Source of the DNA: Planctomycetota bacterium
GTDB lineage: Bacteria > Planctomycetota > UBA1135 > UBA2386
Reading direction: 5' to 3'
Length of the DNA: 56,156 nt
Assembly (NCBI GenBank): GCA_025459175.1
Contig: JALORC010000039.1
Span: 1 to 56,156, forward strand
The number at the start of each line of letters is the position of its first letter. The first letter of the stretch is position 1. The notes beneath the pieces were generated by a model. It ran no database searches and was not told the DNA's origin. It was given only the letters and a program-made list of their open reading frames with translations. Below are positions 25,599 to 33,505 of this stretch, piece after piece. The position numbers were made by a program, and so were the translations under genes.

Positions 25599-25652
25599 GA
25601 ATCGTAAACTCGCCAGCAAGAATCGTAAACTTAATGCCGAGAATCGTCAACT
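25599..25652. repeat. Three 12-bp direct repeats at exact 21-bp spacing, probable operator
   Basis: Plus-strand copies are GAATCGTAAACT at 25599-25610, the same at 25620-25631, and GAATCGTCAACT at 25641-25652. The start-to-start spacing is exactly 21 bases, two helical turns, so the copies face the same side of the DNA. A weaker copy (AAATCGTCAATC) lies at 25568-25579. They sit just upstream of the winged-helix regulator gene. Confidence 0.7.
25622..25650 (-). promoter_or_regulatory. Candidate sigma-70-type promoter inside the operator repeats
   Basis: On the minus strand TTGACG (25650-25645) and TACGAT (25627-25622) are separated by 17 bases. Transcription would start near 25615, about 25 bases before the GTG start of the HTH/GHKL gene. 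Both elements overlap repeat copies, so a bound regulator would block polymerase. Confidence 0.5.
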
Positions 25653-25755
25653 TCGGCGGCGGGAGTCGGCGCGATGGACCGCTGTCATCGGCAGTTCGGG
25701 CTCGCCTGGTGGCGGCGGGTTGCGCCCGGCAGCCCGCTCGTCACTTGCCCGCTCG

Positions 25756-27186
25756 TCACTTGCCTGCCGGCAGCGGCAAGCCGTGTTCGATCGCGATGAC
25801 GACCGGCAGGTCGACGACCAGCGACGCCGGCAGCTGCACGACCGCCGCACCGCCGGCGGCCGCGTCCTTGCTGACCGGCAGTGCTGCACCGGACGCGAGC
25901 AGTCGGCACGTGCCGTCGACATAGTCCGCCGCCGGCAGCACCAGGCGTCCGTCCGTCGGCTTCTCGAACACGTGCAGGTAGAGCTTCGCCCGGTTCGGCG
26001 ACAGCGGCTTCCTGGTCGAGCGGCCGAACGGCAGGTCGGCGAACGCGGGCCGCGTGCCGAGGATCGCTTCGCCGTTCTGCTGCATCCACGCGCCGATCGT
26101 CTGCAGTGCGGCGATGCTCTCGGTCGGCACCGAACCGTCGCCGCGCGGGCCGATGTTGAGCAGGAAGTTGCCGCCCTTCGCGGTGATGTCGATCAGGTTG
26201 TGCAGCAGTTCCTTGGCCGGCTTCCACGCCGTGTCGTGATCGCTGTAGCCCCAGGTCGTGTTCATCGTCATGCACGTCTCCCAGTCGACGCCGGGCATGC
26301 CGTTTGGCGGCACGTGCTGTTCGGGCGTGATGAAGTCGCCGAACCGCGGATCGAGCTGCGGCAGGTAACCGTCGGTGCCCATCGAGGCCCAACCGGCCTC
26401 GCGGCTGCGGTACAGGCGGTTGTTCATGATCGCGGCCGGCAACCGCTGCCTCACCTTCTGCATCAGCTCGGTCGCGCGCCATGCCGCGTCGCCCTGGAAG
26501 TCGATCGAGCTGTAGTCCCACCAGACGATGTCGGGCTGGTGCACGAGCAGTTCGCCGACCTGCGCGAACAGGTGGTCGAGGTACTTGCCGTGGTCGCGGC
26601 TGCCTTCGGGATACGCGTCGTCGCGGCGCGGGTGGGGCAGCTGCTGCGAACGCGCGTACTCGTACTGGTCGTGATGCCAGTCGATGACGCTGTGGTAGAA
26701 GCCGACCTTCAAGCCCTCGGCGCGCAGAGCGGCGGTGATCTCCGCGACCAGATCGCGTTCGAGCACCGAGCCGGCGTCGAAGTCGGTGACCTTCGAGTCG
26801 TGCAGCGCGAAGCCGTCGTGGTGCTTGGTCGTGAACACCACGTATTGGCAGCCGGCGGCCTTGGCGAGCTTCGCCCACTGCACCGCGAACCCGGCGCTCG
26901 GCCGGAACATCGGCAGGGCGGCCTTGGCGTAGCTGGCGGTGTCTGCCTTGACGTAGTGCTGGATCCACTCCATGCCCCCCTTGGTGCCGACGACCTTGCC
27001 GTCCCAGGTGCCGGCGAGCCCCGAGTAGAGGCCCCAGTGCACGAACAGCCCGAAGTGCGCGTCGCGCCACCACTGCATGCGCGCATCGCGCTGCAGCGGG
27101 GTCTCGGCAGGTGTGGTGGCCGGCGGCGTCTGGGACGCGAGAGGAGCGGCGAGCAGGGCGAGGGCGGCGAGGGTGGCAGCGCGCAT
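25756..27186 (-). CDS. Exported alpha-L-fucosidase, GH29
   Basis: This 476-residue glycoside hydrolase starts at ATG 27186 with a signal peptide (AATLAALALLAAPLASQ). GH29 landmarks are clear: WWRDAHFGLFVHWGLYSG at the start of the barrel, YVVFTTKHHDGFALHDSK, the nucleophile strand DIVWWDYSS (Asp), and GNFLLNIGPRGDG near the end of the catalytic domain, followed by a C-terminal beta-sandwich. It should remove terminal alpha-L-fucose from glycans outside the cytoplasm. The exported sulfatase at 31735 makes sulfated fucan or glycoprotein breakdown plausible, but the two genes are not in one operon. An alternative start at 27204 adds six residues. Confidence 0.93.
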   Translation of the reverse strand: MRAATLAALALLAAPLASQTPPATTPAETPLQRDARMQWWRDAHFGLFVHWGLYSGLAGTWDGKVVGTKGGMEWIQHYVKADTASYAKAALPMFRPSAGFAVQWAKLAKAAGCQYVVFTTKHHDGFALHDSKVTDFDAGSVLERDLVAEITAALRAEGLKVGFYHSVIDWHHDQYEYARSQQLPHPRRDDAYPEGSRDHGKYLDHLFAQVGELLVHQPDIVWWDYSSIDFQGDAAWRATELMQKVRQRLPAAIMNNRLYRSREAGWASMGTDGYLPQLDPRFGDFITPEQHVPPNGMPGVDWETCMTMNTTWGYSDHDTAWKPAKELLHNLIDITAKGGNFLLNIGPRGDGSVPTESIAALQTIGAWMQQNGEAILGTRPAFADLPFGRSTRKPLSPNRAKLYLHVFEKPTDGRLVLPAADYVDGTCRLLASGAALPVSKDAAAGGAAVVQLPASLVVDLPVVIAIEHGLPLPAGK

Positions 27187-27244
27187 GCCGGCAGGATGCC
27201 GCACCGGGCGGCGGCGAGGAAGCCGCCGTCGCCGGCAGTTCTGC

Positions 27245-29611
27245 TCAGCTCTTCGTGAGGTCGAAGCGATCGAGCTGCATGACCTTGGTCCACGCCGCGG
27301 CGAAGTCGGCGAGGAACTTCTGCTCGCCGTCGCGGCTCGCGTAGACCTCGGCGATCGCGCGCAACTGCGAGTTGGCGCCGAACACCAGGTCGACCGAGGT
27401 CGCGGTCCACTTGGCCTTGCCGCTGCTGCGGTCCTTGCCCTCGTAGCGATCGCCGCCGCCGGCGGCCTTCTGCCACGTGGTGCCGAGGTCGAGCAGGTTG
27501 ACGAAGAAGTCGGGGCTCAGCGTTTCCGGCCGCGCCGTCAGCACGCCCTCGGCCGCGCGGCCGTGGTTGGCGCCGAGAACTCGCAGGCCACCGACCAGCA
27601 CCGTCATTTCCGGCGCGCTCAGCGACAGCTGCTGCGCGCGATCGACCAGCAGCTCGGCGGCCGGGCGGCCGGGGGCCGCGCCGAGGAAGTTGCGGAAGCC
27701 ATCGGCCTTCGGCTCGAGCACCGCGAACGACGCGACGTCGGTCATCGCCTGGGTCGCGTCGGTGCGGCCCGGCGCGAACGGCAGCGCGAGTTCGTGGCCG
27801 GCGCGCTTGGCCGCCGCTTCGACGGCGGCGTTGCCCGCCAGCACGATCAGGTCGGCGAGCGAGATCTTCCTGCCGCCCGGTGCGTTGGCGTTCCACTCAC
27901 CCTGGATGCGCTCGAGCACCGCGAGCACCTTCTGCAGTTCGACGGGCTGGTTGACGGCCCAGTCCTTCTGCGGCGCGAGGCGCAGGCGGGCGCCGTTGGC
28001 GCCACCGCGCAGGTCCGAGCCGCGGAACGACGATGCCGACGCCCACGCGGTCGACACCAGCTGCGAGATCGACAGGCCGGACGCCAGCACCTTCTGCTTC
28101 AGCGCGGTGGCGTCGTCGGCGGCGATCAGCGCGTGTTCGACCGGCGGCAGCGGGTCCTGCCACGGCTGCACGGCCGGCACTTCCGCGCCGAGCAGGCGCG
28201 AGTGCGGGCCCATGTCGCGGTGGGTCAGCTTGAACCACGCGCGCGCGAACGCGGCCTCGAACTGCTCCGGGTTCTGGTGGAAGCGCTCGGCGATCTTGCG
28301 GTAGGCGGGGTCCGTGATCAGCGCGATGTCGGTCGTGAACATCATCGGCAGGTGGGTCTTGTTCGCGTCGTGCGCGTCCGGCACGTCGCGCTTCGCATCG
28401 CCCTTCGGCTGCCACTGGTGGCCACCGCCCGCACCCTTGGTCAGCTCCCACTGGTAGCGGAACAGGTTCTTCCAGTAGCCGTGCGACCACTGCACCGGCG
28501 TCGAGGTCCACGCGCCCTCGAGCCCGCTGGTGATCGTGTCACCGCCGTTGCCGGTGCCGTGGGCGTTCTTCCAGCCGAGCCCCTGCTGCTCGATGCTCGC
28601 CCCTTCCGGGGCCGGGCCGACGTTCGGGCCGGGCGCGGCGGCGCCGTGCGCCTTGCCGAGCGTGTGGCCACCGGCGATCAGCGCCACCGTCTCCTCGTCG
28701 TCCATCGCCATGCGACCGAACGTGGTGCGGATGTCGCGCGCCGCGGCCATCGGGTCCGGCACGCCGTCCGGGCCCTCGGGGTTCACGTAGATGAGGCCCA
28801 TCTGGGTCGCGGCGAGCGGGTTGTCGAGCTGGCGTTCGGCCGTGAACCGCTTCGCGGCGAGCCATTCGCCCTCGGGGCCCCAGAACACGTCGGCCTGCGG
28901 TTCCCACACGTCGGCGCGTCCGCCGGCGAAGCCGAGCGTCGTGAAGCCCATCGTCTCGAGCGCGACGTTGCCGGTCAGGATCATCAGGTCGGCCCACGAG
29001 ATCTGGCTGCCGTACTTCTGCTTGATCGGCCACAGCAGGCGGCGCGCCTTGTCGAGGTTGGCGTTGTCGGGCCAGCTGTTCAGCGGGGCGAAGCGGATGG
29101 TGCCGTCGGCCGAGCCGCCGCGGCCGTCGGCGATCCGGTAGGTGCCGGCGCTGTGCCAGGCGAGGCGGATGAACAGCGGGCCGTAGTTGCCGTAGTCAGC
29201 CGGCCACCAGTCCTGCGACGTGGTCAGCATCGTCGCGATGTCCTTCTTCAGCGCCGGCAGGTCGAGCTGCGCGAACGCCGCCGCGTAGTCGAAGCCCGCG
29301 CCCATCGGGTTGCCGGCCGGCGGGTTCTGGTGCAGCACGCGCAGGTCGAGCTGGTTGGGCCACCAGTCGGCGTTGGTCATCGCCGACTGCGATGCGGTCG
29401 CGGCCTTCGCGGCGGCGGCGGGCTGGTCGTAGCCCATCGGGCACTTGCCGCCGGCGGCCGTGTTCGCCTCGGCACCGGGCTGTTGCGGCGCCGTGGCGCA
29501 GGCGGTCGCGACGGCGAACGCGAGCAGCCACGCCGAACGCGGGCGGCGGGTCGAGGTGGGGTGAGCGGGGACGGCGGCGATCGCCGACGGCATGGAGGTG
29601 TGCGTGCGCAT
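27245..29611 (-). CDS. katG: Catalase-peroxidase with an export signal
   Basis: This 788-residue haem enzyme destroys hydrogen peroxide by catalase and peroxidase activity. The active site is intact: distal Arg149, Trp152 and His153 in [10 protein letters not shown], and proximal His316 in [11 protein letters not shown]. The Trp152, Tyr275 and Met301 set forms the family cross-link; the Tyr-to-Met spacing of 26 matches E. coli KatG. Both the N-terminal catalytic and the C-terminal duplicated domains are present. The N-terminus is about 50 residues longer than cytosolic KatG and contains a hydrophobic segment [15 protein letters not shown], so the enzyme is probably exported, possibly as a lipoprotein, like the periplasmic KatP type. 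A second start at 29593 is possible. The gene stands alone with its own promoter. Confidence 0.95.
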   Translation of the reverse strand: MRTHTSMPSAIAAVPAHPTSTRRPRSAWLLAFAVATACATAPQQPGAEANTAAGGKCPMGYDQPAAAAKAATASQSAMTNADWWPNQLDLRVLHQNPPAGNPMGAGFDYAAAFAQLDLPALKKDIATMLTTSQDWWPADYGNYGPLFIRLAWHSAGTYRIADGRGGSADGTIRFAPLNSWPDNANLDKARRLLWPIKQKYGSQISWADLMILTGNVALETMGFTTLGFAGGRADVWEPQADVFWGPEGEWLAAKRFTAERQLDNPLAATQMGLIYVNPEGPDGVPDPMAAARDIRTTFGRMAMDDEETVALIAGGHTLGKAHGAAAPGPNVGPAPEGASIEQQGLGWKNAHGTGNGGDTITSGLEGAWTSTPVQWSHGYWKNLFRYQWELTKGAGGGHQWQPKGDAKRDVPDAHDANKTHLPMMFTTDIALITDPAYRKIAERFHQNPEQFEAAFARAWFKLTHRDMGPHSRLLGAEVPAVQPWQDPLPPVEHALIAADDATALKQKVLASGLSISQLVSTAWASASSFRGSDLRGGANGARLRLAPQKDWAVNQPVELQKVLAVLERIQGEWNANAPGGRKISLADLIVLAGNAAVEAAAKRAGHELALPFAPGRTDATQAMTDVASFAVLEPKADGFRNFLGAAPGRPAAELLVDRAQQLSLSAPEMTVLVGGLRVLGANHGRAAEGVLTARPETLSPDFFVNLLDLGTTWQKAAGGGDRYEGKDRSSGKAKWTATSVDLVFGANSQLRAIAEVYASRDGEQKFLADFAAAWTKVMQLDRFDLTKS

Positions 29612-29679
29612 GTCTTCGGAACCTGCGGGTCGTTCTGGCTGCCCGCGGCCCTGGGAGCGGCGGGTGTCAAGCCTTGATG

Positions 29680-29700
29680 ATTATAGTCTGAACTTAGACT
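29680..29700 (-). promoter_or_regulatory. katG promoter and overlapping inverted repeat
   Basis: On the minus strand a perfect -10 TATAAT (29685-29680) has a weak -35 (TGGACC) 16 bases upstream. The spacer is filled by the imperfect palindrome AGTCTGAACTTAGACT (29685-29700, plus strand), which has 5-base perfect arms. A Fur/PerR-family repressor would fit this site and gene, but the assignment is inference. The AT-rich island stands out against the surrounding GC-rich DNA. Confidence 0.55.
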
Positions 29701-29819
29701 TGGTCCAGGATTGGAGCGAAGAAAGTTCAGGAACGCGACCAGGATTCGACGGCAGCGGCTCACGATCGGTTGGCGTCGCCATGGCCTGCTGTCGGTGGCG
29801 CAGCGCCCGCCTTGACCAA

Positions 29820-31601
29820 TCAGTCGAACCGGCACTCGGCGCTCGCACCCGCCAGCACCTGCACCCGCGTCGTGCGCAACGGTGTGGCCTGCCCGTCGCG
29901 CCGCAGTTCGACCACCCACTCGCCCGGCAGCACCGGGTCGAGCACGAACGTGCCGTCGCCGGCGACGTCGGTCCGCAGCAGCGTCGGCGGGATCCGGCGC
30001 GGGCCCGGTTCGTCGCGCACCAGCTCGATCCGGCTGCCGGCGAACTCGGCGCCGACGCGGCCGCGCAGACTGCCGAGCTGTCCGGTCGGCGATTGCAGAT
30101 CGAGCCGGACTTCGGCCTCGCCATCGATCCGGACCTCCGGGTGCGGTAGTGCGGCCAGCAGCTGGTTGCTGGCGACGCTGTGCCAGTCGTTGCCCAGTGC
30201 CAACACGAACGCCGTCCATCGCCCCGGCGCGAGGCCTTCGATGCGGTAACTGCCGTCCGCCTGGCGCAGCCCCTTGCGCAGCTGCCCATGTTCGTGCCGG
30301 GCGACCACGGTGCTCCAATCGCCGCCGCCGGTGACGCGACCGATCAGCGGCGCGCCGGCAGTCAGTTCGATCGCGAGCTGCAGCGGGCCCGGCAACTCGA
30401 GCTGCAGCTCCTGTTCGTGGTGCGCACCGTGCGCGCCGTCGACACGCAGCAGCCAGGTGCCCGGCGCGCACGGCGGCAGGCGGAACGTGCCGTCGGCCCC
30501 GAACGCGTTCGGCGCCAGCGTCACCGGCCAGCCGCTGCGCGCCCGCAGCGCCGCGGTGCCGGCGACCGGATCGCCGCGCCACGTCACCGTTCCGATCACC
30601 GTGACACCGCGCGCAAGGCGCAGCTCGAGCGGCGCCAGCGGGGCCTTGTTCTCGATCCCGGCGCTGATCGTCGGCACGCAACCGTCGCCACCGGTCTCGA
30701 CCACGAACCACGGCGATGGGGGCGGTGCCAGATCGAAGTGGCCGTCGCGGTCGGTGTAGAGCGACGCGGTGCCGCGATCGCCGCTGGCCATGACCAGCTT
30801 CGGCTCGCTGTCGAGTGGCACCAGCCACAGCGGCGCGAACGGCACCCCGGCCCCGGTTTCGGCGGCGATCACGCGGCCGCGCAGTCGCGCTCGCGGCACC
30901 AGTTCGAACACCAGCAGTCGCGGCGGCGCCTCGAGTTCGCGCGCCGGCACCGGCTCGTAGCCGTCGGCCGTCACTTCGATGGTGCCCGGCGGTGGCACGC
31001 CTTGGGCGAAGTGGAACGTACCGTCGGCGCCGCTGGTCGTGCGCTGCACCAGCGGCAGCGGCGCGCCCGGTTCGCCGAGCCGCGGCCGCAGCGTGACCTT
31101 CGCGCCGGCCAGCGGTCGGCCGCCCGTCTGCACGAGGCCGGTGCACAGCACCGCCGGCCGCAGCACGAAGTCACCGAGGTCGACGTCGTGGTGTTCGGCC
31201 TGTTCGGGATGCAGATCGCCGAGCTGGGCGGCGCAGAACCCCGCCGCGTCGATGCGCACCGCGCACGCCGCGAGCGGGGCGCGGAACAACGTGAAGCGGC
31301 CGTCGGCGCCGGTGGTGGCCTGCTGGCCTTCGGCGTCGGCGCTGTCGTGCACCAGCGTCGCGATCGCGCCGGCGAGCGGCTGGCGGGCGTCGTCGACGAC
31401 CCGGCCGCGGATCGTGCCGAGCGGGTCGCCGGCCGGCAGGCGGTCGGTCGCGGCGATCGATGGTGGCGGCGCGGTGGTGGTCGCGCTCGGCGGCGTGGGC
31501 GACGGCGCGCTTGCCGGCGGTGGTGGGGCCGAGGCAGCGAGCCACCACCAGGCGATCGCGAGCCCCGCGATCAGCATCGTCAACAGCAGTGCCGTGCGCA
31601 C
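29820..31601 (-). CDS. Membrane-anchored protein with carboxypeptidase-regulatory-like repeats
   Basis: This is a 593-residue protein starting at GTG 31601. An N-terminal membrane anchor (TALLLTMLIAGLAIAWWWLA) is followed by a Pro/Ser/Thr-rich linker and then several beta-sandwich units of the carboxypeptidase-regulatory-like type: TIRGRVVDDARQPLAGAIA, GLVQTGGRPLAGAKVTLRPR, ARLRGRVIAAETGAGVPF, and three or more weaker copies. These units usually sit outside the cytoplasm and mediate binding or spacing. ATG at 31661 is an alternative start, but those 20 codons have poor third-position GC and read as leader DNA. The gene is divergent from the sulfatase gene. Its molecular function is unknown. 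Confidence 0.75.
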   Translation of the reverse strand: MRTALLLTMLIAGLAIAWWWLAASAPPPPASAPSPTPPSATTTAPPPSIAATDRLPAGDPLGTIRGRVVDDARQPLAGAIATLVHDSADAEGQQATTGADGRFTLFRAPLAACAVRIDAAGFCAAQLGDLHPEQAEHHDVDLGDFVLRPAVLCTGLVQTGGRPLAGAKVTLRPRLGEPGAPLPLVQRTTSGADGTFHFAQGVPPPGTIEVTADGYEPVPARELEAPPRLLVFELVPRARLRGRVIAAETGAGVPFAPLWLVPLDSEPKLVMASGDRGTASLYTDRDGHFDLAPPPSPWFVVETGGDGCVPTISAGIENKAPLAPLELRLARGVTVIGTVTWRGDPVAGTAALRARSGWPVTLAPNAFGADGTFRLPPCAPGTWLLRVDGAHGAHHEQELQLELPGPLQLAIELTAGAPLIGRVTGGGDWSTVVARHEHGQLRKGLRQADGSYRIEGLAPGRWTAFVLALGNDWHSVASNQLLAALPHPEVRIDGEAEVRLDLQSPTGQLGSLRGRVGAEFAGSRIELVRDEPGPRRIPPTLLRTDVAGDGTFVLDPVLPGEWVVELRRDGQATPLRTTRVQVLAGASAECRFD

Positions 31602-31734
31602 GCCGCGCAGTGTAGACGAAGCTCGATGCGCCTCGAAACCTGGCGCGAGGAACGACTGCATCTGCAACCTGCGGTGACGACGCAACGGCGTCCCCGTTAC
31701 CGCGGCTCCGGCAATGCACCGCCAGGTTCCACGC

Positions 31735-33483
31735 ATGCACCATCGACTCCTCCGCGCCGGGCTGCTCGGCGCCATCGCGTTCGTTCCGGCCCTCGCGGCG
31801 CAGACGCCTGCGAACACGCTGTTGATCGTCGCCGACGACGTCGGCATCGATGGCATCGGCTGCTACGCCGCCGGTGCGGCGCCGCCGCCGACGCCGACCA
31901 TCGATGCGCTGGCGGCGCGCGGGGTGCGCTTCACGCAGGCGATCGTGTGCCCGACCTGCTCGCCGACGCGAGCCTCCCTGTTGACCGGTCGCCACGGCTT
32001 TCGCACCGGCATCGGCATGGCGTTGGGCAACAACGCGCCAGGCCTCGCCGGCACCGAGACGCTGTTGCCCGAGCTCCTCGGGCCGGCCGGCGTGCGCACC
32101 GGGCTGGTCGGCAAGTGGCACCTCGGCACCGACCTCGGTGCGGCGACGCCGGTGGCCGAGGGATTCGCGGTGTTCACCGGTGCACTCGGCGGCGCATTGC
32201 CGAGCTACTTCCAGTGGCCGAAGGTCGAGAACGGCACGACGTCGATGTCGATCGCCTACGCGACCACCGACACGGTCGACGAAGCGCTGCAGTTCGTGCA
32301 GCAGTCCGGTGCGCAACCCTGGTTCCTGATGCTGAGCTTCCATGCCGGGCACAGTCCGTACCAGGCCCCGCCGGCGGCGCTGCACACGCAGAACCTCGCC
32401 GGACTCGATCCGAACACCACGCCGATCCCGTTCTACAAGGCGATGGTTCAGGCGATGGACACCGAGCTCGGCCGGCTGCTGGCGACCTTGCCGGCGGCCA
32501 CGCTGGCCAACACCAACATCGTGTTCCTCGGCGACAACGGCACCGCGAGCGGCGTCGTCGAGGCGCCGTTCGACCCGGCGCGCAGCAAGGGCACGCTGTA
32601 CCAAGGTGGCGTGGTGGTGCCGCTGATCGCTGCCGGCCCCGCGGTGCTCGGCGCCCCGCGCACCGAGGCGAACCTCGTGCACGCGGTCGACCTGTTCGCG
32701 ACGCTGGCGGCGCTGCAGGGCGTCGATGCGCGCGCCGCGGTGCCGGCGACGACGGTGCTCGACGCGGTGTCGTTCGCGCCGCTGCTGACCGCGGCCGGGC
32801 AGCCGGCGCCGCGCCCGTTCGTCTACAGCCAGGAGTTCGCCGGCAGCACGGCGATGACGGTCGGTGGCGACGCCGAACTGATCCGCGACAGCCGGTGGAC
32901 GCTGCTGCGCACGGTGCGGCCGAACCTGACGATCCGCGAAGAGCTCTACGATCTCACCGTCGACCCGGGCCAGGCCAGCAACCTGCTGCTGGCGCCGCTG
33001 AGCAGCGCGGCCGGGGCGGCCTACACGGCGCTGCGGCGCGAGCTGGCGCGGGTGCGCGGTTACCCGTGGGCCACGAGCTACGGCACGGGCTGCAGTGGCG
33101 CCTCCCTCGCGCCGACGCTGGCCGTGCTGGCGGCGAGTTCGCCGACGATCGGCAGCACGTTCGTGCTGCGTGTCGAGGGGCTGAGCAGCGCGGTGTCGGC
33201 GACGCTCGGGGCGGTCGGCCTCGACGCCGCGTCCTGGCACGGCACCCCGCTGCCGCTCGATCTCGGCGCCATCGGCATGACCGGTTGCTCGCTGCTGTTG
33301 GCGCCGGTGTCGACCGAGGTGTTGAGCAGCACGGCGGTGACCGCGGTGTTGGCGGTGCCGCTGCCGAACTCGGCGGCGATCGTCGGGCTGTCGCTGTATG
33401 CGCAGGCGTTCCCGCTGGTGGCCGGCGCGAATCCGGCCGGCGTGCTCGCCACCAACGGCGTCGAGGCAGTGATCGGCAGCTGA
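31735..33483 (+). CDS. Exported sulfatase with fused C-terminal secretion-type domain
   Basis: This is a 582-residue type I sulfatase. ATG at 31735 gives a signal peptide (LLRAGLLGAIAFVPALAAQ). Metal-binding Asp residues lie in LLIVADDVGID. The formylglycine motif CSPTRASLLTGR has Cys as the residue to be oxidised. GKWHLG and FLGDNGT supply the other active-site residues. The catalytic part ends near residue 450. The last 130 residues (from GCSGASLAPTL through GVEAVIGS) are not part of the sulfatase fold and match the beta-rich C-terminal domain of the other large secreted proteins here. It needs formylglycine activation by an enzyme not visible in this window, because the FGE-like domain at 7897 lacks a catalytic cysteine. 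Confidence 0.92.
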   Translation: MHHRLLRAGLLGAIAFVPALAAQTPANTLLIVADDVGIDGIGCYAAGAAPPPTPTIDALAARGVRFTQAIVCPTCSPTRASLLTGRHGFRTGIGMALGNNAPGLAGTETLLPELLGPAGVRTGLVGKWHLGTDLGAATPVAEGFAVFTGALGGALPSYFQWPKVENGTTSMSIAYATTDTVDEALQFVQQSGAQPWFLMLSFHAGHSPYQAPPAALHTQNLAGLDPNTTPIPFYKAMVQAMDTELGRLLATLPAATLANTNIVFLGDNGTASGVVEAPFDPARSKGTLYQGGVVVPLIAAGPAVLGAPRTEANLVHAVDLFATLAALQGVDARAAVPATTVLDAVSFAPLLTAAGQPAPRPFVYSQEFAGSTAMTVGGDAELIRDSRWTLLRTVRPNLTIREELYDLTVDPGQASNLLLAPLSSAAGAAYTALRRELARVRGYPWATSYGTGCSGASLAPTLAVLAASSPTIGSTFVLRVEGLSSAVSATLGAVGLDAASWHGTPLPLDLGAIGMTGCSLLLAPVSTEVLSSTAVTAVLAVPLPNSAAIVGLSLYAQAFPLVAGANPAGVLATNGVEAVIGS

Positions 33484-33505
33484 TGATGTGCGGCCGGCGC
33501 GCCGC

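Noticed and set aside
25591..25650. ATG at 25650 as the start of the HTH/GHKL regulator
   Set aside because: The extra codons are the operator repeats and contain a promoter match; GTG at 25590 fits better.
24475..29677. Two long plus-strand open frames opposite the HTH regulator, fucosidase and katG
   Set aside because: High-GC antisense artefacts with arginine/valine/aspartate-rich, repeat-free sequence and no recognisable domain; the minus-strand genes carry full family signatures.
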